Below are positions 16,138 to 24,305 of a DNA stretch of 64,000 bases, one piece after another; the first letter of the stretch is position 1, and each line of letters opens with the position of its first letter. The notes beneath the pieces were generated by a model. That model had not been told where the DNA came from, searched no databases, and worked only from the letters and a program-made list of their open reading frames with translations. The DNA is from Clostridiaceae bacterium (GTDB lineage: Bacteria > Bacillota > Clostridia > Lachnospirales > Lachnospiraceae): assembly GCA_902362865.1 (NCBI GenBank), contig CABIYE010000002.1, positions 1-64,000 of the forward strand. The letters are read 5' to 3'. The position numbers were made by a program, and so were the translations under genes.

Positions 16138-17457
16138 ATGGCATTGTTAACATTTAAGGGTGGAATTCACCCGGACGATGGCAAACGTCTGGCGAAAGAT
16201 AAGGCGATTGTCGAAGTAAAGCCAAAGGGTAATTTGATTTATCCGCTTTCCCAACACATCGGCGCACCTGCGAGTCCGATTGTTGCAGTTGGCGACCATG
16301 TAAAGAAGGGCCAGAAAATTGCCGAAGCCGGAGGTTTTGTATCAGCTCCGATATATGCATCCGTGTCAGGGACGGTGAAAGCGATTGAACCTCATTTTAG
16401 TCCGACAGGGGCAAAAGTGAATTGTATTGTCGTTGAAAACGACGGGATGTATGAAGAGGCGGAGTATGGTTCTGTGAAACCGCTGGAAGAAATGACAAAA
16501 GAGGAAATCCTGAATGCTATTGGAGAAGCAGGGATTGTCGGAATGGGCGGAGCCGGATTCCCCACCAGAGTAAAGTTGTCTCCGAAGGAGCCGGACAAAA
16601 TTGATTTTGTTATTGCAAATTGCGCGGAGTGTGAACCCTACATAACCGCCGATTACAGAAGGATGCTGGAGGATCCGGAGCTTCTTGTAGGCGGCATGAA
16701 AGTAATACTTTCTTTGTTTGATAATGCGAAAGGCATTTTCGGGGTAGAAGACAACAAACCGGATTGTATTGAAAAGTTAAGAGAGCTGACCCAAAATGAA
16801 CCGCGTATGGAGGTGATGGCGCTTAAGACCAAATATCCTCAGGGAGCAGAGCGTCAGTTAATTTACGCCGTTACCGGAAGGGCGATCAATTCGACAATGC
16901 TGCCTGCTGACGCAGGATGCGTGGTGGATAACGTGGAGACTATCATTAACATTTACCAGGCAGTTACGAAGGGGATCCCTTCGATGGAGCGTGTTGTGAC
17001 GGTCAGCGGCGATGCAGTAAATGAACCCGGTAACTTTAAGGTGCTGTTTGGAACGAACCAGATGGAGCTTATTGAAGCAGCGGGAGGGTTTAAGAATGAA
17101 CCGGAGAAAGTGATTTCGGGCGGCCCGATGATGGGCTTTGCAATGTTTACCCTGGATACGCCAGTGACAAAAACATCTTCATCTATTCTTTGCTTTTCTA
17201 AAGATGAAGTAGCAAAACTGGAACCTACTGCCTGTATCAATTGCGGGCGCTGTGTGGATGCCTGTCCAAGCCGGATCATCCCATCAAGACTGGCAGACTA
17301 TGCGGAACATCACGATGAGGCTGCGTTTGTGAAACAGAATGGTCTGGAATGTGTGGAGTGTGGATCCTGCAGCTACGTATGCCCGGCTAAACGTCCATTG
17401 AAACAGGCAATTGGCTCTATGAGGAAGATTGCACTTGCGAACCGCAAGAAGAAATAA
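16138..17457 (+). CDS. rnfC: Rnf complex subunit C (NADH-binding, 2x[4Fe-4S])
   Basis: A 439-residue peripheral subunit of the ferredoxin:NAD+ oxidoreductase that pumps Na+ or H+. It has a barrel-sandwich N-terminal domain, a complex I 51-kDa-like flavin/NADH region (GIVGMGGAGFPTRVK near 125, NCAECEPYIT near 160), an SLBB-like part and two C-terminal 4Fe-4S motifs, CINCGRCVDACP (about 365) and CVECGSCSYVCP (about 405). First of six rnf genes in the clostridial order C-D-G-E-A-B. Electrons pass between the NAD site here and RnfB ferredoxin clusters. Confidence 0.97.
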   Translation: MALLTFKGGIHPDDGKRLAKDKAIVEVKPKGNLIYPLSQHIGAPASPIVAVGDHVKKGQKIAEAGGFVSAPIYASVSGTVKAIEPHFSPTGAKVNCIVVENDGMYEEAEYGSVKPLEEMTKEEILNAIGEAGIVGMGGAGFPTRVKLSPKEPDKIDFVIANCAECEPYITADYRRMLEDPELLVGGMKVILSLFDNAKGIFGVEDNKPDCIEKLRELTQNEPRMEVMALKTKYPQGAERQLIYAVTGRAINSTMLPADAGCVVDNVETIINIYQAVTKGIPSMERVVTVSGDAVNEPGNFKVLFGTNQMELIEAAGGFKNEPEKVISGGPMMGFAMFTLDTPVTKTSSSILCFSKDEVAKLEPTACINCGRCVDACPSRIIPSRLADYAEHHDEAAFVKQNGLECVECGSCSYVCPAKRPLKQAIGSMRKIALANRKKK

Positions 17458-17485
17458 ATCAGATGAGAGGAAGAGGTGAACTAAC

Positions 17486-18439
17486 GTGGAGAATCTATTA
17501 AATATTTCATCTTCACCACATATACGTTCCAAAGTGACTTCCGGTAAAATCATGCTTTATGTGTTGATTGCACTTTTGCCGGCATCTGCTTTCGGTGTGT
17601 ATAATTTTGGTCTGCCTGCACTGGGGATGCTTATTACGACGACAGTTTCCGCTGTGCTGACAGAATATATTTATGAGAAGTTAATGCATAAAAAAATTAC
17701 GATTAATGATTTCAGTGCTGCAGTTACCGGACTTTTGCTCGGACTTAATATGCCGGCCAGCGCCCCACTCTGGATGGGTGCTTTGGGAAGTGTATTTGGC
17801 ATCCTGGTTGTAAAGCAGCTGTTCGGCGGACTGGGACAAAATTTCATGAATCCGGCTTTGGCAGCAAGATGTTTCCTGTTGATTTCATTTACGGGACAGA
17901 TGACAAGTTTTGCTTATGATGGCGTAACCGGGCCGACGCCGCTTGCCTACATTAAAGAAGGTTCTATGTCAGAGATTAATTCCATGGATATGCTGCTTGG
18001 GACGATTCCCGGAACCATAGGAGAAACTTCCGTGATTGCGATTATAATCGGCGCAATTTTCCTGATTTTGATGGGAGTAATTGATCTTCGTATCCCGAGC
18101 ACTTATATCGTGACATTTGTAATATTTATTGGTATTTTCGGACAGTTTTCCAATGCAGAGGTTGGTCTTTTTGATCCCGGTTATATTACCGCACACCTTT
18201 GCGGCGGCGGTCTGATGCTTGGCGCATGGTTTATGGCGACTGATTATGTTACATCACCGATTACGAAAAAGGGACAGTATCTATATGGTATTCTTCTTGG
18301 AGTGCTGACAGGGCTGTTCCGGCTTTTTGGCGGTTCTGCAGAAGGTGTCTCTTATGCAATTATTATTAGTAACCTTTTTGTTCCATTAATTGAGAAGATT
18401 ACTCTTCCCAAACCATTTGGAAAAGGAGGAGAAAAATAG
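17486..18439 (+). CDS. rnfD: Rnf complex subunit D (membrane flavoprotein)
   Basis: A 317-residue integral membrane subunit with about 9-10 helices, starting at a GTG (17486) after AGAGGAAGAGG. RnfD carries covalent FMN on a Thr in an S/T-G-A-T type motif; here the matching stretch reads VTGPTPL (about 152-158), which keeps the Thr but has Pro in place of the usual Ala. C-terminal GAWFMATDYVTSPIT is conserved. The stop overlaps the rnfG start by one base (TAGTG). Confidence 0.95.
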   Translation: MENLLNISSSPHIRSKVTSGKIMLYVLIALLPASAFGVYNFGLPALGMLITTTVSAVLTEYIYEKLMHKKITINDFSAAVTGLLLGLNMPASAPLWMGALGSVFGILVVKQLFGGLGQNFMNPALAARCFLLISFTGQMTSFAYDGVTGPTPLAYIKEGSMSEINSMDMLLGTIPGTIGETSVIAIIIGAIFLILMGVIDLRIPSTYIVTFVIFIGIFGQFSNAEVGLFDPGYITAHLCGGGLMLGAWFMATDYVTSPITKKGQYLYGILLGVLTGLFRLFGGSAEGVSYAIIISNLFVPLIEKITLPKPFGKGGEK

Positions 18440-19023
18440 TGAATAAAATTATTAAAAATGCACTTATTTTAACGATTATTACCCTGGTTGCCGGTCTTGG
18501 TCTTGGTTTTGTATACGAGATTACGAAAGATCCAATCGCGCAGGCACAGGATTCAGCGAAAAAAGAAGCGTGGCAGCAAGTATTTCCGGAAGCATCTATT
18601 GACGACTTTGAAGCGGTAGATGTGGATACAGAAGCCGCCGAAGAAGCTGTTGAAAGTTTGGGCATTAATGCTGTGATTGACGAGGTATGTGTGGTTAATG
18701 GCGGAGATGACGGATACGTTATTACTGCAACGGATAAGGAAGGATATGGCGGAGATATCCAGATTACGGTGGGGATTACCAGTGACGGAACCGTTAATGG
18801 TATTTCCATTCTGTCCATCAGCGAGACGGCGGGCCTTGGAATGCGGGCGACTGAACCTGAATTCCAGGCGCAATATGAAGGAAAACAAACAGATAAATTT
18901 GTAGTATCCAAGGACGGCGGAGACGGAGAACCGATTGATGCTCTTAGTGGCGCTACCATCACTTCCAGAGCAGTAACCGGAGCAGTAAACGCGGCGCTTG
19001 CATACTATCAGAATGCTTTTTAG
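18439..19023 (+). CDS. rnfG: Rnf complex subunit G (covalent FMN)
   Basis: A 194-residue subunit with one N-terminal membrane anchor (about 7-28) and an extracytoplasmic FMN-binding domain. The flavinylation site LSGATITS (about 171-178) is canonical; the Thr takes FMN from FAD through ApbE, which is encoded about 3.3 kb downstream. The start is a GTG at 18439 after AAAGGAGG within the end of rnfD. Confidence 0.96.
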   Translation: MNKIIKNALILTIITLVAGLGLGFVYEITKDPIAQAQDSAKKEAWQQVFPEASIDDFEAVDVDTEAAEEAVESLGINAVIDEVCVVNGGDDGYVITATDKEGYGGDIQITVGITSDGTVNGISILSISETAGLGMRATEPEFQAQYEGKQTDKFVVSKDGGDGEPIDALSGATITSRAVTGAVNAALAYYQNAF

Positions 19024-19035
19024 GAGGTAGAGAAA

Positions 19036-19758
19036 ATGAATAATTGTACTGAGAGAGTATATAATGGTTTAGTCAAAGAAAATCCTACCTTCGTATTGAT
19101 GTTAGGTATGTGTCCAACCCTTGCGGTAACAACATCCGCAATAAACGGTGTAGGCATGGGGCTTTCCACTACGGTTGTACTTGTACTGTCAAATATGTTG
19201 ATTTCCATGCTCCGTAAGGTGATTCCCGATTCTGTCAGGATGCCTGCTTTTATCGTAGTAGTGGCTTCCTTTGTAACGATTGTGCAGTTTTTGCTGGAAG
19301 GATTTGTCCCAAGTCTTTATGATGCGCTTGGCCTTTATATCCCGCTTATTGTTGTAAACTGTATTATTCTTGGTCGTGCGGAAAGTTATGCGTCCAAAAA
19401 TCCGGTTCTTCCATCTATCTTCGATGGAATCGGTATGGGACTTGGATTTACAGTTGGACTTACGTCAATTGGTATTGTCCGCGAGCTGATTGGCTCCGGC
19501 AAGATATTTGGCATGCAGATTCTTCCGCTTGCAGATGCAGCTACAGGGAAAGCAGGCTATACGCCGATTACGATCTTTATCCTTGCTCCCGGCGCTTTCA
19601 TGGTTCTTGCGGGACTGACAGCGCTTCAGAATAAAGTAAAAAATAATGCGGCTAAGAAGGGCAGGAAAGCAGCAGAGACAGCTTCTTGCGGTGAAGGCGG
19701 ATGCGCATCTTGCGGCGGATGCGGCGGAAAAGTTTTTCCGACGGGAAATGAAGAGTAG
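19036..19758 (+). CDS. rnfE: Rnf complex subunit E with Cys-rich C-terminal tail
   Basis: A 240-residue membrane subunit with six helices, homologous to RnfA; the pair binds a [2Fe-2S] cluster within the membrane using Cys such as those in LGMCPTLAV and VVNCIILGR. After the last helix (about 200) there is a basic stretch and a tail CGEGGCASCGGC with a CX4CX2CX2C pattern, which resembles a metal or Fe-S ligand set and is not part of the classical subunit. Confidence 0.95.
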   Translation: MNNCTERVYNGLVKENPTFVLMLGMCPTLAVTTSAINGVGMGLSTTVVLVLSNMLISMLRKVIPDSVRMPAFIVVVASFVTIVQFLLEGFVPSLYDALGLYIPLIVVNCIILGRAESYASKNPVLPSIFDGIGMGLGFTVGLTSIGIVRELIGSGKIFGMQILPLADAATGKAGYTPITIFILAPGAFMVLAGLTALQNKVKNNAAKKGRKAAETASCGEGGCASCGGCGGKVFPTGNEE

Positions 19759-19770
19759 GAGGGTACATAG

Positions 19771-20361
19771 ATGAAGGAATTACTTATTATTGCAATTGGT
19801 TCAGCTCTTGTTAATAACGTCGTACTCAGTCAGTTCCTTGGAATCTGTCCGTTCCTTGGTGTTTCTAAAAAGGTAGAGACAGCGGCAGGTATGGGCGGCG
19901 CCGTAGTATTCGTTATTACGATTGCATCTTTTGTAACAGGTGTTATTTACAAATTTATTCTGGCCAATCCCGCAATCCTGGGAGGAAAGCTGGTCTATCT
20001 GCAGACCATAGTTTTCATCCTCGTTATTGCCTGTCTGGTTCAGTTTGTTGAAATGTTTTTGAAGAAGGCTATGCCCTCCCTTTATCAGGCGCTCGGCGTG
20101 TATCTGCCTTTGATTACAACAAACTGTGCGGTTCTCGGTGTAGCGCTTACCAATGTCCAGAAAGAATATTCTATTCTGGCAGGCGTTGTAAATGGCATTG
20201 GTACGTCTGTAGGATTCTTGATTGCAATCGTACTAATGGCAGGTATCCGTGAAAAAATTGAATACAATGATATTTCCGAGTCTTTCCGGGGAACACCGAT
20301 TGTACTGATTACAGCGAGCCTTATGGCTATTGCGTTCTTTGGATTCTCAGGATTAATTTAA
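19771..20361 (+). CDS. rnfA: Rnf complex subunit A
   Basis: A 196-residue six-helix membrane subunit. Conserved segments seen are NNVVLSQFLGICPFLGVS near the N-terminus and TTNCAVLGVAL near 110, which hold the Cys of the intramembrane cluster shared with RnfE. Length and order are typical. Confidence 0.96.
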   Translation: MKELLIIAIGSALVNNVVLSQFLGICPFLGVSKKVETAAGMGGAVVFVITIASFVTGVIYKFILANPAILGGKLVYLQTIVFILVIACLVQFVEMFLKKAMPSLYQALGVYLPLITTNCAVLGVALTNVQKEYSILAGVVNGIGTSVGFLIAIVLMAGIREKIEYNDISESFRGTPIVLITASLMAIAFFGFSGLI

Positions 20362-20374
20362 GGAGGGACGTACT

Positions 20375-21166
20375 ATGAGTATAACAGGAATTATTCTTGC
20401 TGCTGTGGTTGTAGGCGGAACCGGGTTATTCATTGGTCTGTTCCTTGGATTTGCAGGCAAGAAATTTGCAGTAGAGACAGATGAAAGAGAAGAAGCGATC
20501 CTGGGAGTTCTTCCGGGAAATAACTGTGGAGGATGTGGATATGCAGGCTGCTCCGGTCTGGCTGCCGCTATCGTAAAGGGCGAGGCGGAAATCGGCGGAT
20601 GTCCGGTAGGAGGAGCCCCGGTTGCAGCGAAGATTGGCGAGATCATGGGACAAGAAGCAGGAGCACAGGTACGCCAGGTCGCATTTGTAAAATGTGCAGG
20701 AACCTGCGAGAAAGCAAAAACGCGTTATGAATATCAGGGACTTCATGATTGTGTTATGGTAAATTTGATGCAGAACGGAGGCCCTAAGTCCTGCAGTTAT
20801 GGATGCCTTGGAGAAGGATCCTGCGTGCAGGCATGTCCTTTCGATGCAATCCATATTGTAGACGGTATTGCAGTTGTGGACAAAGAAGCATGTAAAGCTT
20901 GTGGAAAATGTGTTGCCGTATGCCCGAAGCATTTGATTGAACTGGTTCCATATGAACAGAAGCATCTGGTACAGTGCAGTTCCAGGGATAAGGGAAAAGA
21001 AGTGATTGCCGCATGTTCTGTGGGATGTATCGGATGTAAGATGTGTGAGAAGGTATGTGAAGCGGGAGCAGTAACCGTGACTGACAATATTGCACACATT
21101 GATCCTGATAAATGTACAAATTGTGGAAAATGTGCAGAAAAATGTCCAAAGAAAATTATTCAGTAG
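20375..21166 (+). CDS. rnfB: Rnf complex subunit B (ferredoxin-type, multiple Fe-S clusters)
   Basis: A 263-residue subunit anchored by an N-terminal helix (about 4-26). It has the NCGGCGYAGCSG cluster motif (about 50-60), a conserved Cys-rich middle (CAGTCEKA, CSYGCLGEGSCVQACP) and further ferredoxin-like motifs CKACGKCVAVCP, CIGCKMCEKVC and CTNCGKCAEKCP near the C-terminus. It receives electrons from reduced ferredoxin. Last Rnf gene; the next gene starts inside its end. Confidence 0.97.
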   Translation: MSITGIILAAVVVGGTGLFIGLFLGFAGKKFAVETDEREEAILGVLPGNNCGGCGYAGCSGLAAAIVKGEAEIGGCPVGGAPVAAKIGEIMGQEAGAQVRQVAFVKCAGTCEKAKTRYEYQGLHDCVMVNLMQNGGPKSCSYGCLGEGSCVQACPFDAIHIVDGIAVVDKEACKACGKCVAVCPKHLIELVPYEQKHLVQCSSRDKGKEVIAACSVGCIGCKMCEKVCEAGAVTVTDNIAHIDPDKCTNCGKCAEKCPKKIIQ

Positions 21167-21612
21167 ATCGTCTGAAAAAAAGTGTCCATTATTTGTGGAT
21201 GGATATAAAGAGTGCAAAATGGGTGATTATATTTATAATCGCCTATTTTGTGTTTCTGAAAAACTTCCTATATAGTACGTGCCCGCTGGTTATCCTTACT
21301 GGTTTTCCCTGTCCCATGTGCGGTATGACGAGAGCCGGTTTCGCCTTGCTGCGTCTGAATTTTGGAGAAGCTTTCCATATTCATCCGTTTATCTATCCCA
21401 TCATCTTTATGATAGTGATATTCTGTATAAATCGGTATCTTCTGCTAAAAAAGACACCGGAGTGGATGAAATGGTGCATGATTTTTCTTCTGGCTTCTAT
21501 GGTCTTATTTTATATCTGGAGAATGTACCGTTATTTTCCGGGAGAACCACCTATGAGTTATTATTACAACAATGCAGCCAGTTGTTTTTTCAGGACTTTT
21601 GTGATAAGATAA
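21142..21612 (+). CDS. DUF2752 membrane protein
   Basis: A protein of about 156 residues with three to four membrane helices. The signature CPMCGMTRA (about 57-65) is the CPxCGxTR motif of DUF2752. The start is uncertain: ATG 21142 overlaps rnfB by 25 bp, and ATG 21199 is an alternative that would keep all helices. The function of the family is unknown; its gene follows rnfB closely and may be co-transcribed. Confidence 0.8.
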   Translation: MSKENYSVDRLKKSVHYLWMDIKSAKWVIIFIIAYFVFLKNFLYSTCPLVILTGFPCPMCGMTRAGFALLRLNFGEAFHIHPFIYPIIFMIVIFCINRYLLLKKTPEWMKWCMIFLLASMVLFYIWRMYRYFPGEPPMSYYYNNAASCFFRTFVIR

Positions 21613-21641
21613 TTTCATGACAATATGAGGAGGATATATAC

Positions 21642-22244
21642 ATGGACAACAATTGGAATAATACGCAGAATCATGATCCGGACGATACGCAGGGGAATGC
21701 TCAGGGCGGGCAGCCGGAGACATCTGCTGTGCATACAGAACCGGATATGGAAACTACGAAGTTGGATTCGGAGGAAAGAACTGCAGAAACCTATTCGGAT
21801 CCCAATGCCGGATATTCCTACGGCCAGCAGAATCCATATAGCCAGCAGGATCCATATGGCCGGCAGAATACGTATGGCGGGCAGAATTCATATGGACAGT
21901 ACCAGTCATATAACCAGCAGCAGAACCCGAATTGGGGACAGGATAATTATAACTATAATGTCGGGAATAACACAGGATATAACCGTTCTTATGATACCGG
22001 CATGGATAACAGCCCGATGTCTCTTGGAGACTGGGTCCTCACAATTCTGGCGCTTATGATACCATGTGCAGGAATTATACTGTACTTTGTCTGGGCATTC
22101 GGAAAGAATGGCAACATAAACCGCAGAAATTACTGCCGTGCTTATTTGATTATTACAGGGATTACTCTGGTGATATATATTATTATCATTGCAATTTTTG
22201 GAGCGGCCATTATAGGCTCTCTTGGCAGTGCACGATATTATTAA
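21642..22244 (+). CDS. Q/N/Y/G-rich repeat membrane protein, unknown function
   Basis: A 200-residue protein starting at 21642 after GAGGAGG. Residues 1-120 are hydrophilic and rich in Gln, Asn, Tyr and Gly, with five six-residue repeats of the type GQQNPY at 61-90. Two hydrophobic helices follow (about 127-148 and 163-190), separated by KNGNINRRNYCRAYL. Similar proteins with a disordered head and a two-helix tail are common in Lachnospiraceae. The topology (head inside or outside) is not clear. Confidence 0.85.
   Translation: MDNNWNNTQNHDPDDTQGNAQGGQPETSAVHTEPDMETTKLDSEERTAETYSDPNAGYSYGQQNPYSQQDPYGRQNTYGGQNSYGQYQSYNQQQNPNWGQDNYNYNVGNNTGYNRSYDTGMDNSPMSLGDWVLTILALMIPCAGIILYFVWAFGKNGNINRRNYCRAYLIITGITLVIYIIIIAIFGAAIIGSLGSARYY
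21822..21911 (+). repeat. Five 18-bp tandem repeats encoding the GQQNPY-like array
   Basis: Successive 18-bp units encode GQQNPY, SQQDPY, GRQNTY, GGQNSY and GQYQSY. DNA identity between neighbouring units is high for the first four. Confidence 0.8.
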
Positions 22245-22276
22245 AGTAAAAAAGAATTATATAGTTTCTTTTACAA

Positions 22277-22305
22277 AAAGGCGGCTGTTAATCAGCCGCT
22301 TTTTT
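22277..22305. terminator. Bidirectional terminator shared by convergent genes
   Basis: GCGGCTG (22281-22287) pairs with CAGCCGC (22293-22299), with an A-run on the left and a T-run on the right, so it works in both directions. The apbE stop codon lies in the loop at 22288-22290. Confidence 0.9.
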
Positions 22306-23256
22306 AACCTGGTTGCGGCTGTTAACAAAGATTGCTTCGGTATTCTCCAGCCTGTTGATAAGTTCCGTTCCCTTTTCTTCACCCAGCACAAAGCAGGCGG
22401 TGCTAAGAGCGTCGGCTGCAAGGGAAGAATCGGTAATAATGGTAACGCTGTTTAAGTCGTTTTCGCAGGGATAGCCTGTCCCGGGATCAAGGATATGGTG
22501 ATAGAAATTTCCACCCTGTTCAAAGTATCTTTGATAGGTACCAGATGTAACAACAGATTTGTCCCTGATTTCCAAAGAAGTAATATACTCCCCGTTTTCG
22601 CTAAAGGGTTTTGCTATACCTATATTATATGCTGTCCCGTCAGGCTTAGAACCGATAGCCAGTACGTTGCCTCCAAGATTAATCAGGGCATGTTTTACCC
22701 CTTGGTTTTTTAAATAATCCTTCAGACGATCTGCAATATATCCTTTTGCAATTCCGCCTACATCAATTGCAGCTTTTGGATCCTTGAGCGTGACCGTATT
22801 GCCGGAGATTATGATGTTTTTATAATTTACATGGGACAGAGCTTCCGTGACGGCATCTGCCATCGGCACAGAGGGATTTTCATCTTTAAAATCCCAAAGA
22901 CGGCTGACGGCGCCGATGGTAATATCAAAAGCACCGTCAGAAAGATCGCCGTAATAGATTCCCTGTCTGATTAATTCTAAGGTGTCATTTGAAACGGTGA
23001 CAGGAGCGCCCCCGGCAGAATTAATCCGGGCGATTTCGCTGGTTTCAATGGTGCGGGAGAACTTATTTTCAAAATCACTGCACATGGTAATGCAGTGATT
23101 CATTACATCTTCATCAACCCGGTCATAAATCTTTAGAGCAATGACGGAATCAAATGCAGTTCCGGTATAGGATGTCGGTTCTGCAGATATTCCTGAACAG
23201 CCGGTAAGAAGGAATACCAAAGTACTTATCAGACAGAGCAGTTGTTTTGCTTTCAT
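22288..23256 (-). CDS. apbE: FAD:protein FMN transferase (ApbE), lipoprotein
   Basis: A 322-residue extracytoplasmic enzyme that transfers FMN from FAD to Thr of S/T-G-A-T motifs, as in RnfG and RnfD. The signal peptide ends in lipobox LTGC. Seen motifs include FDITIGAVSRLWDF (about 135-148), the ApbE-typical IDVGGIAKGYIAD, and GGNVLAIG; the C-terminal DPGTGYP, with the Asp of the Mg site, is present. The last six codons lie in the terminator stem. It converges on the Rnf region, whose flavoprotein subunits are its likely substrates. Confidence 0.95.
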   Translation of the reverse strand: MKAKQLLCLISTLVFLLTGCSGISAEPTSYTGTAFDSVIALKIYDRVDEDVMNHCITMCSDFENKFSRTIETSEIARINSAGGAPVTVSNDTLELIRQGIYYGDLSDGAFDITIGAVSRLWDFKDENPSVPMADAVTEALSHVNYKNIIISGNTVTLKDPKAAIDVGGIAKGYIADRLKDYLKNQGVKHALINLGGNVLAIGSKPDGTAYNIGIAKPFSENGEYITSLEIRDKSVVTSGTYQRYFEQGGNFYHHILDPGTGYPCENDLNSVTIITDSSLAADALSTACFVLGEEKGTELINRLENTEAIFVNSRNQVKKAAD

Positions 23257-23291
23257 ATAAAACAGACCTCTTTTTCATAATAGTTGCCAAT

Positions 23292-23320
23292 ATTATACCT
23301 GGAATCTTTACAATATGCAA
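23292..23320 (-). promoter_or_regulatory. Promoter for apbE
   Basis: On the minus strand TTGCAT (23315-23320) and a perfect TATAAT (23292-23297) are 17 nt apart. Confidence 0.72.
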
Positions 23321-23347
23321 ATCACAAAATATGAATCGAACATGTGG

Positions 23348-23376
23348 TTGCATTAATGAGGGGGGTGTGTTAGAAT
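23348..23376 (+). promoter_or_regulatory. Promoter for the NusG-II / Gx transporter genes
   Basis: TTGCAT (23348-23353) and TAGAAT (23371-23376) are 17 nt apart. The expected transcript start near 23383 favours the ATG at 23413 over that at 23392. Confidence 0.6.
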
Positions 23377-23412
23377 AAGTAGCAGAAACGAATGGAGTGT
23401 GACGAATATAAG

Positions 23413-23781
23413 ATGACCGGGCTGAAGAAAAAGGATTTTTTATTGATTATAATCGTAATCTGTGCTGCGTTGGTGGTGTGGGCAGCATTTACGTTTTTTA
23501 GGGGCACTGACACCGGCAGCGTTGTTGTAAAGGTAGACGGTGAAATAGAGGCGGTTTATAGTCTGGGGGAGAATCGGGAAGTCGCTATAAATGGAGGAAC
23601 AAATATTCTGAAGATCAGTGATGGAACAGCAGATATAACGAAAGCAGACTGCCCGGATCAGATTTGTGTAAAACAGCGGTCTATAGCGGCGGATCATGAA
23701 AGCATTATCTGCCTTCCCAACAAAGTTGTTGTGGAGATAAGCTCGGATCGGGAAAGCGGCATTGACGCTTCTACGAATTAA
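23413..23781 (+). CDS. NusG domain II-containing protein
   Basis: A protein of about 122 residues with an N-terminal membrane anchor (about 7-27) followed by a NusG domain II-like beta-barrel outside the membrane (KVDGEIEAVYSLGENREV, CPDQICVKQ, ICLPNKVVVEI). The paired Cys in CPDQIC are family-typical. ATG 23413 is preferred; ATG 23392 would leave a very short leader. The gene is often found with apbE and Gx-transporter genes in Clostridia, as here. Its molecular role is unknown. Confidence 0.85.
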   Translation: MTGLKKKDFLLIIIVICAALVVWAAFTFFRGTDTGSVVVKVDGEIEAVYSLGENREVAINGGTNILKISDGTADITKADCPDQICVKQRSIAADHESIICLPNKVVVEISSDRESGIDASTN

Positions 23782-23802
23782 GAGAGGGCAGGAGGATAGA
23801 AA

Positions 23803-24294
23803 GTGAGAAGTAAAGTTGCGTATTTTGGAGTTTTTATAGCTCTTGCACTGATTTTCAGCTATATTGAAACATTAATCCCTTTTCAGATAGGTATTCCGGG
23901 TGTAAAGCTGGGACTTGCTAATCTGATTATTGTTGTAGCCCTTTATAAGACAGGGGGAAAGGAAGCCTGCCTTTTATCCGTAACACGGGTGGTATTGTCG
24001 GGTTTTATTTTTGGGAATCTGTTCAGCATTTTGTATAGTCTGGCAGGAGGGCTTTTGAGCCTTGCTATAATGGTTCTTTTGAAAAGGAATGGAGGCTTCA
24101 GTGTTATAGGAGTCAGCATTGCAGGCGGAGTTATGCATAATGTGGGTCAGCTGATAGTGGCGATGTTGGTAGTAGAGACATTCAGTGTTGTATATTATGT
24201 TCCGGCGCTTCTGATAGCCGGACTGATCACAGGGATGATAATTGGAGTCGCAGCAAACGAGATGCTGAAGAGACTTATTAATATAGATATGTAA
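23803..24294 (+). CDS. Gx transporter family / heptaprenyl diphosphate synthase component I-like membrane protein
   Basis: A 163-residue membrane protein with about five helices, starting at a GTG (23803) after AGGAGG. It matches the HepI/Gx_transp pattern (IPGVKLGLANLI, ARV-like TRVVLSGFIFGNLFS, GGVMHNVGQL). Despite the old name there is no sign of a synthase active site; an ECF-type substrate-binding fold is more likely. It lies 21 bp after the NusG-II gene and 11 bp before ruvA. Confidence 0.85.
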   Translation: MRSKVAYFGVFIALALIFSYIETLIPFQIGIPGVKLGLANLIIVVALYKTGGKEACLLSVTRVVLSGFIFGNLFSILYSLAGGLLSLAIMVLLKRNGGFSVIGVSIAGGVMHNVGQLIVAMLVVETFSVVYYVPALLIAGLITGMIIGVAANEMLKRLINIDM

Positions 24295-24305
24295 GGAGTA
24301 AGCAC

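Noticed and set aside
21625..22059. A 144-codon frame rich in Arg, Ile and Ser-His repeats
   Set aside because: It is the shifted reading of the 18-bp repeats of the Q/N/Y-rich gene, which has the better ribosome site and the membrane helices.
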